A stretch of DNA of 64,000 bases from assembly GCF_000143415.4 (NCBI RefSeq), contig NW_003314270.1, forward strand, positions 1,286,806 to 1,350,805, read 5' to 3'. Below the pieces are notes generated by a model that saw only the letters and a list, made by a program, of their open reading frames with translations, was not told the DNA's origin and did not search any database. Positions 9,417 through 19,928 of this stretch are shown in pieces. The position numbers and the translations under genes are program-made. Every line of letters starts with the position of its first letter. Position 1 is the stretch's first letter. Origin of the DNA: Selaginella moellendorffii. Taxonomy: Eukaryota > Streptophyta > Lycopodiopsida > Selaginellales > Selaginellaceae.

Positions 9417-11836
9417 ATGACGGCCCCGGCGCTGGCGGCATCTCAATGGCGCTGTTTCGCGTGTGGATCTAAGCTCGGCGCGGCCAATGCGGAGTTTGTA
9501 TCGGTAAGGTGTCGGCATGAGTGTATGAAAATCTTCGTCATCGGGTTCCTCTTCCCAGCCGCAATTCCTGAGGCTCTCGGCGGCGCCAAGGAGGCCGTGG
9601 ATTTCTATCAAGAAGAGCTGCGGGCGTGGGGGATTGGCGATTCGTGCGGCCGTTTTTGATCAGCTCTCGACGAGCTTGGAGAAAGTATGGACAAAGCTCC
9701 AAGGAGAAGGTGATATGATAGAGGAAAACGAGCTCTTCCTTATGCTGACACTGTGTGTTCGTCTTATAGAAACGCTAACCAGCGAGAATATGAAAGAGCC
9801 ATTGCAGGATATCCGTCGAGCCCTGCTCGAAGCAGATGTAAGTAGCTCAAGGAAACTTTAGACATTCTTGCTTCTTTCTTTTGCTAGGTGAGCTTGCCAG
9901 TGGTTCGAAAACTCGTGGGCTCTATCGCGGAGAAAGCTGTCGGCACAGGCGTTATACGTGGAGTGAGGCCGGACCAGCAGCTTGTCAAGGTATGTGGCTC
10001 ACTTTGATTCCAATTAGTTTTCCTACTTGAAGAAGTTCCAGGATGCAGGTTGTGTATGACGAGCTCATATCTCTCATGGGTGGCCAAGCGGCACACATTG
10101 AGTTTTCTGGAACGCCTCCCACCGTGATTCTTATGGCTGGGCTTCAAGGTGTGGGAAAAACCACCGCTTGCGGGAAACTGGCGCTTTACATGAAGAAAAA
10201 GGTACTACGCAATGTCTGCGTCTGGTTTGTAGATAAGATTTTTTCTTCAGGGAAAGAGCTGCATGCTTGTGGCTACAGACATTTACAGGCCTGCTGCAAT
10301 TGAGCAACTGATTACTCTAGGAAAACAGGTGATTATTCTATAGTAGTCTGAAATGGAAGTCTTACTTCTGTGGGAACAGGTTGAGGTTCCTGTGTTCGAG
10401 GCAGGGACTGAGCTAAGTCCTGTAGAGATTGCGAAAAGAGGTCTGAAAGAAGCAAAGGAGAAAGGAACAGACGTTCTTATTGTGGATACTGCTGGACGCC
10501 TTCAGGTATTGTCTGTTTTTCAAAATCTCGTGTCTCACAGTTTACATCGTCTGCCAGGTTGATGCCACAATGATGGACGAACTAAAGCAAATGAAAAAAG
10601 TCCTTAATCCAAACGAGGTGCTACTGGTTGTCGATGCCATGACGGGCCAGGAGGCTGCTGGTGAGTATCTTCAGTTCAGTAAGCTCATGCAAATCCTGAG
10701 TTATTTCTTGCCGTTTTCCAGCTCTGGTATCTGCTTTCAATTTGGAAGTGGGAATCACTGGAGCTATAATGACAAAGGTCGATGGGGATTCGAGGGGTGG
10801 AGCCGCGTTAAGCGTGCAAGAGGTAAGCTTAACGTTTATAAACAAGTGAGCTATCTGGTTGATAACTTGCATTGGTAACCAGGTTTCTGGAAAGCCCATC
10901 AAATTCGTTGGAGAAGGTGAGGGTATGAACGCTCTGGAGCTCTTTTATCCCGATCGTATGGCTAGTCGAATTCTGGGCATGGGAGATGTACTGTCGTTTG
11001 TAGAGAAGGCCCAAGAATCGGTACGAGAGATCAGTTTTACAGTGATTTTTTCTAACGGTTTTTTGTTTTGATCAGATGATGAAAGAAGATGCCGAAGATA
11101 TGCAAAAGAAGATTATGGAAGCCAAATACGATTTCAATGACTACTTGAAACAGCTGAATGCACTAGCCCGTATGGGATCAATGGGGGGAGTTTTGAAACT
11201 CATACCTGGGATGAACAAGGTGGACACCATTACTATTTCTCACCATTTTCTGCTGTCTAACGTTTGGGTTAAACAGGTCACTCCTCAGCAAATCCGTGAA
11301 GCTGAAAGGAGCTTGAGTATAGCAGAAGCAATGATAAACGCCATGACTCCTGGTAAGACCATGCCTGCTGTTCTCTCGTTCTCAGTCATTGTTTCTGCAG
11401 AGGAAAGAGAAGATCCAGAGCTTCTTGCCAAGTCGCCCGTTAGAAGAAAAAGAGTTGCCACGGAATCTGGTAGAACGGAAGCACAGGTAAACTGCAAATC
11501 TAGTTTTCGAAGCAGATATCTGTACAGTGTCGCGATTTTTGCAGGTTGGCCAGCTTATATCTCAACTATACCAAATGCGTGCTCAAATGAAGAACTTGGC
11601 AGCAAGAATGCAGGACGGAAAGATGCCAGGACTGGAAGACCTCGAGGAGCTAAGCAAAGGAGCGAAGGTAAGGTCATGGCATCCATATCTTTATTATGAG
11701 CTCTAACACACGGCTTGGATTGTAGCTTCCACCCGGCACAGCAAGAAGGAAGAAAGGCAAATCCGAGCTCCAGAAGCAATTGTCTGCCATTGGAAACAAG
11801 CAGTCGGCTCCCAAGGGATTTGGATCGAAAAACTAG
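9417..11836 (+). CDS. cpSRP54: Chloroplast signal recognition particle 54 kDa protein
   Basis: GTPase that guides thylakoid proteins: with cpSRP43 it delivers light-harvesting proteins, and it also acts co-translationally on plastid ribosomes. Fifteen exons: 9417-9503, 9559-9709, 9770-9837, 9888-9989, 10049-10201, 10251-10328, 10380-10505, 10558-10660, 10722-10822, 10883-11020, 11076-11219, 11277-11352, 11401-11486, 11545-11667, 11726-11836. Visible motifs are an Arg/Ser-rich transit peptide, the N-domain [12 protein letters not shown]1 [10 protein letters not shown]3 DTAGR, G4 TKVD with GDSRGGAA, and the Met-rich M domain ([19 protein letters not shown]). The C-terminal basic motif ARRKKGK corresponds to the cpSRP43-binding motif ARRKR of other plants. 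Cytosolic SRP54 is excluded by the transit peptide and this tail. Confidence 0.96.
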
Positions 11837-11921
11837 TCAACACTCAACTAGGACAAAGTAAGAACTGGAAGCATCACTTTGTAGAGTCTTATCACTATTA
11901 ACCAGAATTACTTTGTGTGAT

Positions 11922-11993
11922 GGAGGTATAGCTCAGTGGTAGAGCAATCGGCTGCAGTCCGATAGGTCACTAGTTCGATCCTGGTTGCCTCCT
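11922..11993 (+). tRNA. trnC-GCA: tRNA-Cys (anticodon GCA)
   Basis: 72-nt cloverleaf. The acceptor stem GGAGGTA pairs with TGCCTCC (one G-T wobble), the D-arm is GCTC...GAGC, the anticodon stem is ATCGG/CCGAT with loop CTGCAGT, and the T-arm ACTAG/CTGGT carries TTCGATC. The discriminator base is T, as expected for cysteine. No CCA is encoded and there is no intron. The internal A and B boxes are intact. It sits 85 bp after the cpSRP54 stop codon and 25 bp before the next ATG. Confidence 0.95.
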
Positions 11994-12005
11994 GGAGTGA
12001 AAAGA

Positions 12006-12012
12006 TTTTTTT
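12006..12012 (+). terminator. Pol III terminator of tRNA-Cys
   Basis: Run of seven T starting 12 nt after the mature tRNA 3' end, the standard stop signal for RNA polymerase III. Confidence 0.75.
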
Positions 12013-12018
12013 CGCGGG

Positions 12019-12291
12019 ATGGCCATGGAGCTTGGCGTGCTTCTAGTGGGCGATGAAGAGATTTTGAGGTAATTCGTCTCTAGATTTTGGGTGTCACACC
12101 TCTATTGCAGATTGTGCAGGCATTGGCATTCGAGGATGAACTTGTTCGTTCTTGATGGAATGGAATTGGACGAAGACGGTAGCTCACAAACTCACTCCCA
12201 AGGTAGAAAAAACCAATAACGTCAAGATTGCTTCCTCATTTTCTTTTCAGGAAACATTCCATCTAAGCTGGAAGAGGAGCAACAACAATGA
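12019..12291 (+). CDS. Possible spliced mini-ORF (52 aa) ending inside the next gene's ATG
   Basis: Three putative exons, 12019-12068, 12111-12178 and 12251-12291, join in phase with GT-AG introns of 42 and 72 nt. The product starts MAMELGVLLVGDEEILRL and ends KLEEEQQQ. Its TGA overlaps the PPR start codon (ATGA at 12288-12291). I do not recognise the family. It could be a spliced upstream ORF in the PPR mRNA, a micropeptide gene, or chance. Both introns having good signals and matching phase argues mildly against chance. Confidence 0.35.
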
Positions 12292-14522
12292 CGATGCAGC
12301 CCAGAATCCAGCACAGAAACACCAACTCAAGCTCCAGGGAGAATTCCATCGCTGCCTACGAAGAACTCAAGCAGCGGGGTGTGAGACCGAGCATCGGGGT
12401 GGTGCTGGAAGCTCTCAAGCAATGCAAGAACAGCAGGGACATAGAAACCGGCAGAAGAATCCACAGGGACGCCCTCGTCACCGGGGACTACTCCAACATC
12501 TTCGTGAGGAACGTCTTGAGCGACATGTATTGCAAGTGTGGGAGCCTGCCGGATGCTCGTCAAGTCTTTGAGAGCATGGAGTACCGCGACGTGGTGTCCT
12601 GGAACTCCATCATCCTTGGCTACGCCCAAGCCGGAGACTCCAGCACCGCTCTAAAGCTCTTCTCGCGGATGCAGAACGAGGCCACTTGCAAGCCAAACTC
12701 GGTCACGCTTCTCGCCGCTCTGAAGGCCTGCTCGAAGCTGGCGGAGCGAGCACAGCACGAATGCTTAGACAAAGTGAGATCGATCCACTCGGTCGCTCTC
12801 CATCGGATCGAGAGAAAAAAAGAGGAGAGCGAGCTGGAGCTCTTTCTCGCCAGCAACTTGGTCCATATGTATGCTAGATGCGGCAGTATGGTGGAAGCTC
12901 GCGGCGTGTTTGACAGCATGAAGAGACACGACGTGGTTTCCTGGACAGCGATCATCCTGGGATACGCTCACGCCGGCAACGCAAAGTTGGCTCTGGAGTT
13001 TTTCGAGCTCATGCAAGCTCGGGGCTTTCTCCCGGATCGTGTCACGGTTCTCGCTGCACTCAAGGCCTGCGCTGTTCTAGCTGAGAAGGAGGAAGCCAGG
13101 CTGCTGGGTGGAAGATTTATCAAGCTCGAGTGCCTGGAACGGGGACGAGCTCTCCACTCGCAGATCACTCGAGCTCATGGAATGGATTGGAAAGACACGG
13201 TCTTGGCGACTGCGCTGGTGGATATGTACGCCAAGTGTGGCAGCCTGGTGGAAGCTCGAGAAGTCTTCGATGGAATGAAGCAGCACGACGTGGTTTCGTG
13301 GACTGCGATGATATCCGGCTACGCTCAAGGTGGCGATGGCGAGCTGGCTCTCGAGTTCTTCTCCCGGATGAAGGAGCACGGCTGCGTTCCAGATGCCGTC
13401 ACCTTTGTGGCTGCGCTGCAAGCCTGTGGAAGCCTGGCGGCGCTGGAGAGTGGAAGAGAGATCGAGGCTCAAGTCAGGGGTGCTGGACTGGGAACCAATC
13501 TCGTCGTCGCGAATGCGCTGGTCGATTTCTACGGGAAGTGTGGCTGCATGGAGGACGCTCGGGAGGTGTTTGAGCTAATCCCGCGAAAGGATCTGGTATC
13601 GTGGAGCTCTCTCGTGACGGGATACAGCAGCCAGGGCGACACAAGAAGCGTTTTTGAGCTCCTCGAGAGGATGGAGAGGGAGGAGAGACACTTGCAGCCG
13701 GACGAGATCATGCTCCTGTCGATCCTCACGGCTTGCAACCACGCGGGTCTCGTCGAGCAAGGCAAGAGATACTTCTCGTCTCTACGATCGCCGACTGTTC
13801 AGCACTACACCTGCATGATCGATCTCCTCGGACGAGCGAACCATCTCGACAGTGCTGTGGCGTTGCTGCGATCCATGCCCTTTCCTCCCAACGAAGTCAC
13901 CTGGACAACACTGCTGAGCTCCGCTCGAAAGTGGAAGAACGTCGGAGTTGGACGCATGGCCTTCGAGGCCCTCGTGAAGCTGGACGATACAAACTCCTCA
14001 GCCTACATTCTCATGTCGAGCATCTACGCAAGCGTCGGCAACTGGGACGAGGCCGCCAGAGTCCGAGCTTTGAGGATCAAAGCCGGGGCCTGGAAGAGGG
14101 AGCCCGGATTGAGCTCCTGGACTGACAGCTCCACTGGAAGAGTACACAAGTTCTCGGCCGGGGACGCCAAGCACCATCCACAGGGCGAAGAGATCCACTT
14201 CAAGCTCGATCATCTCTTGTCCAGGATGAAGCTCCAGGCCGGTTATGTTCCCCGCCTCTCGAGTGTTCTAGCAAACGTGCCCGACGAGGAGAAGGAGTGG
14301 GCTCTTTGCGGGCACAGCGAGAAGCTGGCCATAGCCTGTGCCCTCGTCAACTCGGCTCCAGGGACGGCCATTCGCATTGTCAAGAACCTGCGGGTGTGTG
14401 ATGACTGTCATGAGGCTACTGCTTTGATCTCCAGGCTCGAGGGGAGGACCATCGTTTGCAGGGATGCTGTTCGTTTCCACAGGTTCGTGGATGGAAGTTG
14501 CTCGTGTGGAGGCTTCTGGTGA
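12288..14522 (+). CDS. PPR protein with E and DYW deaminase domains, ending GFW
   Basis: Intronless, 744 aa. PLS repeats occupy about residues 40-540 (DVVSWNSIILGYAQAG, DVVSWTAIILGYAHAG, DVVSWTAMISGYAQGG). Some L-type repeats carry insertions of about 15-25 residues, such as the charged RIERKKEESELEL near residue 185. E motifs and a DYW domain follow, with HSEKLA, CDDC and CSC zinc or catalytic residues intact. The C-terminal tripeptide is GFW instead of DYW. Predicted organellar C-to-U editing factor. Its ATG overlaps the stop of the mini-ORF at 12019, and the tRNA-Cys lies about 300 bp upstream. Confidence 0.92.
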   Translation: MTMQPRIQHRNTNSSSRENSIAAYEELKQRGVRPSIGVVLEALKQCKNSRDIETGRRIHRDALVTGDYSNIFVRNVLSDMYCKCGSLPDARQVFESMEYRDVVSWNSIILGYAQAGDSSTALKLFSRMQNEATCKPNSVTLLAALKACSKLAERAQHECLDKVRSIHSVALHRIERKKEESELELFLASNLVHMYARCGSMVEARGVFDSMKRHDVVSWTAIILGYAHAGNAKLALEFFELMQARGFLPDRVTVLAALKACAVLAEKEEARLLGGRFIKLECLERGRALHSQITRAHGMDWKDTVLATALVDMYAKCGSLVEAREVFDGMKQHDVVSWTAMISGYAQGGDGELALEFFSRMKEHGCVPDAVTFVAALQACGSLAALESGREIEAQVRGAGLGTNLVVANALVDFYGKCGCMEDAREVFELIPRKDLVSWSSLVTGYSSQGDTRSVFELLERMEREERHLQPDEIMLLSILTACNHAGLVEQGKRYFSSLRSPTVQHYTCMIDLLGRANHLDSAVALLRSMPFPPNEVTWTTLLSSARKWKNVGVGRMAFEALVKLDDTNSSAYILMSSIYASVGNWDEAARVRALRIKAGAWKREPGLSSWTDSSTGRVHKFSAGDAKHHPQGEEIHFKLDHLLSRMKLQAGYVPRLSSVLANVPDEEKEWALCGHSEKLAIACALVNSAPGTAIRIVKNLRVCDDCHEATALISRLEGRTIVCRDAVRFHRFVDGSCSCGGFW

Positions 14523-14644
14523 TATTGAATCTTATGTGTGTTCATGTGTTTTCCTTGTTTTTAGAATACACTTGCTATTATCTTTGAACAAAATCCTTAA
14601 GAAGGAGAATATATTACTAAAACTCGATAGTCCAATTAATTAAA
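14523..14644. other. Short AT-rich 3' flank of the PPR-DYW gene
   Basis: Presumed 3' UTR. No further structure is seen. Confidence 0.3.
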
Positions 14645-16098
14645 TCTTGTTCGAGGATGACTCTCATGGTTTCTCGGTCCTGGTAGAAAGAAAAACCAAA
14701 CAACCTTCGTAAATTGACGAACCGAGAGAGATGCCGTCAAGGTGAGCCTCAGTACTGCATCAATGTAGTCTTCGCTGCTCATAACGAAAGAGAAATAGCT
14801 CGTCTTGCGCCTGTGTTCATTCTTTGGGCAGCTGCTAGCTTGTGCACTTTTTCAGCTTCAAATACCCCAGAGTCAATCAGATCCACCACTTGTGGAACTT
14901 CGGCGTCGTCTGCTTCATTCGAGACTGTCCCGAGCCACCACTGACCTCTCTTTTGAGGACCGAGTAGCTTCTTTCAGGGTATCGAACGCAGTTGTATGTC
15001 CTCGACTTTTAGCTAGTAACAAAGCTATTAAAATGCAAGTAAAGCGAATGTGATATACACCTTTTGAAGCCATTTCCTCATCCTTGGATGACGAGCATTG
15101 TTTTTAACTTCGAAAAATCCCCTCGAGCATAAAGTCCACCTACAGGAGTTCCGTGCGTGTGTACAAACAAAAATAAAATTAAAAAAACGTTTTGACAATT
15201 GCTTACTCGTTTCGGCATTTCTCCATTGGCACCCACGGTCGTGGAACGCTTAAATCCGACGTGCGTTCTTGAACAGCAAGAACGAACTCTTTCATCGATG
15301 GGCATCTATTTCCTGGAATCGTTTGCAGAGGAGGTGCAAAAGTATACCAGCTCGCTGTTTCATTCAAGAACAAATGTGTTAAACCGAAAAAGAAAGACCA
15401 CAAGCGCACCTTGTAATCAATCCCAAGCTGTAGAGCGAAGAATCAAGAGGCGTAAGGTTGCGAACAGCTAGACCATCCTTTTCATATTGTCTCTGCAGAA
15501 AAACGTACACTTAAGAACCGAAAAATCAGCGCGTCGTCCCATTTGAAAAACGCCTCCAGGAGTTTCACCTCAAAGCCCCGCCATAAAATTAGCACCGAAA
15601 TCCATCCCGACGAGACAAGCGATGCCAGAGATGCTCGCTGCAAAGACGGCTTCGTAAATTATCCATGAAACTATAATATGTGAGGACAGAGAGCAGCGTG
15701 AGAGAAGCATTACTGTGCTCACTGCTCGTTACCACGGGGACCACTGGAGCAAGACTTCAAGACATGATCAGTGATCGTCTCGGTCATGAAGCTCCTGCTA
15801 TAAAATCACCCCTCGTAGAAACAACAGGGCTTTCAAGTGCGTTTTACCTGCAAGAACTCGGCAATCTCCTATGTTAGTTGAAGCAAGGAACTAAGCAAAG
15901 AGAGCGAGAAGAAAAACGGCCTCTCCCATGAGAACGTACCTTTGATTCTTCTTTTGACGCGAACTTCATCCTCGGAAGGATCTCGCTTTCGCTGGTGAGG
16001 AGGAACGTATTTAGCACTTGAGGTTTGCTCCGGCTCACCCTCCAATTCAACTAGATTGCTCACCGGACTCGCGCCATCGGAATCCTCATCCTTGCCCC
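14645..16098 (-). pseudogene. Decayed NOM1/SGD1-type MIF4G gene, lacking its 5' part and MA3 domain
   Basis: Read on the minus strand, scattered pieces follow the order of a NOM1 (Sgd1p) MIF4G protein, a nucleolar 40S-assembly factor. They are an acidic stretch and SSAKYVPPHQRKR (about 16000), TETITDHVLKSCSSGPRGN (15730), VFAASISGIACLVGMDFG (15620), YEKDGLAVRNLTPL (15480), MKEFVLAVQERTSDLS (15280), NNARHPRMRKWLQK (15080), RGQWWL (14950), KVHKLAAAQRMNTGARRA (14830), EDYIDAVLRL (14770) and DRETMRVILEQ (14655). The pieces switch frame repeatedly and meet in-frame stops that plausible introns do not remove. The MA3 region that should follow is absent. Upstream it runs straight into HSP33-derived sequence. 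Confidence 0.75.
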
Positions 16099-16505
16099 TA
16101 GAGTTCCACGAGCATCAAGCTAGAGCACATAGATCCTGCATGATAAATAGAGGAAGCTTACCAAGCCATTTGGAAGGCATGGAAAATCACCCCATGGGAA
16201 ATCCACATAGCCTTGACATCGACTGAGGAAGATAGATCTCGCCTGTTTTCTGCCATGCAGTCGAGCGTTACTTTGGAAACACTAGGCAGATTCCGCAATC
16301 GTAATAGGATCGCTCGACGAAACAGATTTTAAAAGCGATTGCTACCTGGTAAACGTAGCCTCGAGTGATGGCTCCTTCCCTGTCAAGGAAAACACCATCG
16401 CGAAGCGAAGGAATGAAGCTGCAGCCAAAAAATAAAATAAAATAAAATAACAAATAAATCAAAGCAAAACAACTTTGTATCAAAGCTTAGCTTACGAACC
16501 CTGCG
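16099..16505 (-). pseudogene. Two reordered fragments of the HSP33 gene, inverted
   Basis: The minus strand of 16240-16505 matches the end of HSP33 exon 7, its intron, exon 8 (FIPSLRDGVFLDREGAITRG against the gene's FGVFLDKQGTITCARG) and the start of exon 9. It is followed at 16099-16210 by the end of HSP33 exon 5, part of intron 5 and the start of exon 6 (LDARGTL). The parent gene has these in the order 5-6-7-8-9, so the two blocks were swapped. Introns are retained, so the copy is DNA-level. An (AAAAT)n run lies at about 16434-16450. A stop codon (TAA) sits in the exon 9 part. Confidence 0.8.
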
Positions 16506-16602
16506 AGATAAGTTTTGAGTATTTCCTCTCTTGCACTGGCCTCCCCTCGTTTAGAAGAAAAAACTTGGAGAGAAAAAATATAGAAAAACAGAAAACCATA
16601 TA

Positions 16603-19600
16603 TTAACTAATTATAGCATCTACTTTCACTCCAAGTTTCTCCCGGAGAAACTTGTTCTCCTTCTCCAGGATTTTCTTCTCGCTCTCCAGTGTCTGTTGCG
16701 CACACTCTTTAGAACAACAAAGAATAATATGACTAGACAAACCTTGAGCTTCTTCCTAATTTCAGCATCATCAAGGACGCGCTGCTTCTTCTCTTCCTCG
16801 AGCTCTCGCTTGTATTTGTTGCACTCCTCTAGCAGCCCACTCTGTACAAAAGCTAACTCCATTTCAAGCCGATGAACCTGTAACAATGCAAATCAGAGAG
16901 GGAAAGGGAGAGAGGGACGGAGAGTACCGTTTCTTCCAGCTCCTGTGTTCGAGCAACCCCTACTTCTAGCTGTGCATTTCCGGCTTCCTCCAGCCTCTCC
17001 ATTCTGAACGGGAGACTGAAAGTGAGTTTTGAAGGCAATAAAATAAAATAAAATAAAATAAAAACAAAAATTCACAAACCGGGTAGCTAAAACGTTCGTC
17101 TCTTCCTCTAGCTCCCTCAGCTGATGATCCGTTGGTTCGACCTGTTCCTCAGCTTCAAAGTCATCGAGTATCAGAGAATCCTTTGCTGTCGCTACTGGTA
17201 CTACAGCTACGGCAGATTCCTTAGATTTGGATGGGACATGGGGAACTGGCTTTGGTTTTGATGGGATTGTTTCCTTTGGCTTCGCAAACTGCATATTACT
17301 AAGTTAATGCTGCTCATGAGATTTGCACCACATACCCGGCTTCCAACGTCCACTTCATCGACAGCATTTGGATCCCTGAAGGCCTTCTTTGCCTGTATCT
17401 TGGCCTTTCGAGGAAAAGCTTCTTTCACTGGCCTCTCATCTTCATCGTCTGAAACTTCCGAGGATGATGATGAGCATCTTCTAGAACTCCTGATGGCTTT
17501 GTCTAAAACGAAGAAACATCATTCTGGTGCTGAAGGTAAAAAGTCCTACCTTGGAGACGATCAGCTCTCCGTGGTCGATATAAAATCTCGTCCTCATGCA
17601 TCGTCTTCCTTTTCTTGGTAGCAGAACCAGTAGCAGGAGGTCCCTGATATCCCACCTTCTGGCAGTTGTTATTCCTGCATAGAAAACCATTAAGAAGAAC
17701 AAACGGCAACAAGGGGAGTGCTAACCAGAATTTCTTCTGCATAAGTTGCAGCCGATGCTCAAGTCGTTGAAGAACGGGTGTCCTTTCAAATCCTTGTTTG
17801 TCATGAGCAGGTTCCACAAAATTTGCCTCCAAAACTCCTAAACCACCAGAAAAAAATGTAAGAGACCAAAATAAAAACTGCAAAACTCACCAATGACACC
17901 TCGTCCTTGACTGCTCGACGAATTCCATATTCTCCAGAATGGCTGTTACAGATCGAATGAGAAAAGAAGCTTGCGAGCCATTGGCTACCTTTATAAGCCG
18001 ATTTTTGTGATAGACATTGAATCCTTGCACATCTATGTGCTCACGGGCATCCTTTAGAAAACCGAGGTGTACTTTTGCAGACATCTGCACCCAAAAGACG
18101 CATGATCTCAAAGGGAAACAAAAAGAAAAGAGATGCCCACGTTTACCCCGTTTTGTCCATCCTTTTGAGGCTTGTAAACAAGCTCCTCAATGTGCATTAC
18201 GTCGCTCAGGATATTATGGTGTTTGATCTCCTGGTTTCGAAGGGTGATCTTGAAGTTCTTTGGCAGATGCAAGTACAAAATCGAAGCATATATCTGCAGA
18301 ACCAAATGGATGAATTTATGACAGCAAAACACATGTTCTTTCTCACCCTGAGAGAATTTTGGTACAAAAAGAAGTGCTTCGCACTGGGATATTTTTCCGC
18401 CATATCACGTTGAGAATCATCACGGCCGCCCCTGATTTGAATGTCCTTGAAGGAGGTCAGTGAAGCAAACCAAAAACAATTTCAAAGCATACTTGAGGAT
18501 CTGATTCAAAGTCTAGTTCCAGCCGCTGCTGCTCATCCTCCCAGAGATTGTAGATAATGATTCTAGTACCTTGGCCCTTAATTTTCTTGAACTAGCATCA
18601 CAGAGAGACACATAACTTAAGATTGGATGTAGATCCAGAGTGCTTACTTGGCTGCGAATCGATTCTTCAGACTGATAAGGACTCCATTTCGTGATCGCGT
18701 CCATGCGATATTTCCAATCCTGATGTGTGCCTCGTTGGACCTCTTTCAGCTCACCCCCGTGCTCTTCGTAATCCAGCTGCAATCAAGAACAAGGTGAATT
18801 CACACCCCAGAGAATTTCTCTATTAAGAGTACCGTAGGAACTATGATGTCCTGCTGCATTGTGTCACGCAGGAAACTGTAGGAGAGGAACCCGACACTCC
18901 GTGTAGGCCTGTATCAAACGTAAAGAAGAATGGGAAATGGGAAATACTTTGGCAACCAACTCTTATACCTGCCGCCTCTCTTTGCATTCGATTTCGAAAA
19001 AACGATGACATCAGCACCCAGGCGCATGGTACTCGTCTTAAAACCGTTTCCATCTGAATAGATTTCCAAACTGAGATGGAGAAAGAGAAAACGAAATAGA
19101 GCACATACATTGTCCAATCATGTTAGCGGCTTTATCCTTCGCAGAGTACCCAAAGGACATGCATTCTCGCAAACGCTCCTGGGTCATTCCTCCGCCGTTA
19201 TCTGGATCAACAAACAAAGCGTTGCTGCAAGAAGAAAACACAGCTAGAAAACATCTTGCGAACCTTCAAAGAGAAGCATTGGCGAGCCATCAACCGGATT
19301 CTTGAGAACGTTGATGTTGACAAACGTCGCTCCATTTTGAGCCTCATCGAGCGCATTGTCCAGCAGCTCCGCTATGGCTGCGAACCGAGCAAGAGATCAC
19401 AGATTAAAACACAAAGAAGAAAACTAGCAAGACTTTTCTAAGTACCGCCGAGAGCCCACTTGTGGCTTGTTGCATTGGAATGGAGGAACTTTGGATGCAT
19501 GCGTACGTGATCCATGCTAGCTACACAGCAAAAGAGAAAGGATTGATCGCAAACAATCGAAACAATTACTACCTGGCATTGTTTGCGCGCCGGAACCGTC

Positions 19601-19864
19601 GTAATCTCCAGCCTTCCAAAACTGGCGACAGCGATTCGGCCGCGGGGCACTGACGACGGCGTCATCGTCCGGGGAGGCATCGTTCGCGTTGGGCAGAAAA
19701 TCGAGAAAATCGGCGGGCATGTCCTCGATCTTCGGCTTCTTGCGCTGATCGTCGTCGCCTCCGATCCCGCCGGCTCCTCGTTTCCTCAAATCCGTGGCGA
19801 TACCTGTGATCCGGCTGGGACCGGCGCCACCAGCATTGCGCTCTTCCTCCTCCTCCACCGCCAT
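16603..19864 (-). CDS. MORC: MORC-family GHKL ATPase, 19 exons
   Basis: Nuclear ATPase family that compacts chromatin and supports gene silencing in plants (Arabidopsis MORC1/CRT1 and MORC6 type). Exons from the 5' end: 19864-19573, 19520-19446, 19377-19264, 19201-19109, 19053-18969, 18908-18833, 18776-18648, 18591-18493, 18445-18347, 18293-18147, 18084-17989, 17942-17891, 17837-17726, 17674-17550, 17502-17336, 17288-17080, 17015-16928, 16877-16743, 16692-16603. Phases agree; 760 aa. Motifs: ELLDNALDEAQNG (motif I), FEDNGGGM (II) and GQYGNGFKTSTMRLG (III). The S5 region contains FNVYHKNRLIKPFW and VLEANFVEPAHDKQGFER. The C-terminus is a Lys/Glu coiled coil (EKKILEKENKFLREKLGV). A basic KKRK patch could be a nuclear signal. 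Divergent partner of HSP33. Confidence 0.95.
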
Positions 19865-19928
19865 GCGATCGCCCGCAAACCCTATCGACGAGAATGGTTT
19901 TTATTCCATTTCGTGGTTTTAAGGGCTT
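19865..19928. promoter_or_regulatory. 64-bp bidirectional promoter of MORC and HSP33, with telo-box
   Basis: The two start codons (19864 on minus, 19929 on plus) are separated by only 64 bp, which must include both 5' UTRs unless transcription starts inside the opposite gene. AAACCCTAT at 19877-19885 is a telo-box. No TATA box is seen. Confidence 0.5.

Noticed and set aside
16434-17062. (AAAAT)n runs at about 16434 and 17037 as traces of one duplication
   Set aside because: The flanking sequences differ (HSP33 relic versus MORC intron); simple repeats of this type arise independently.
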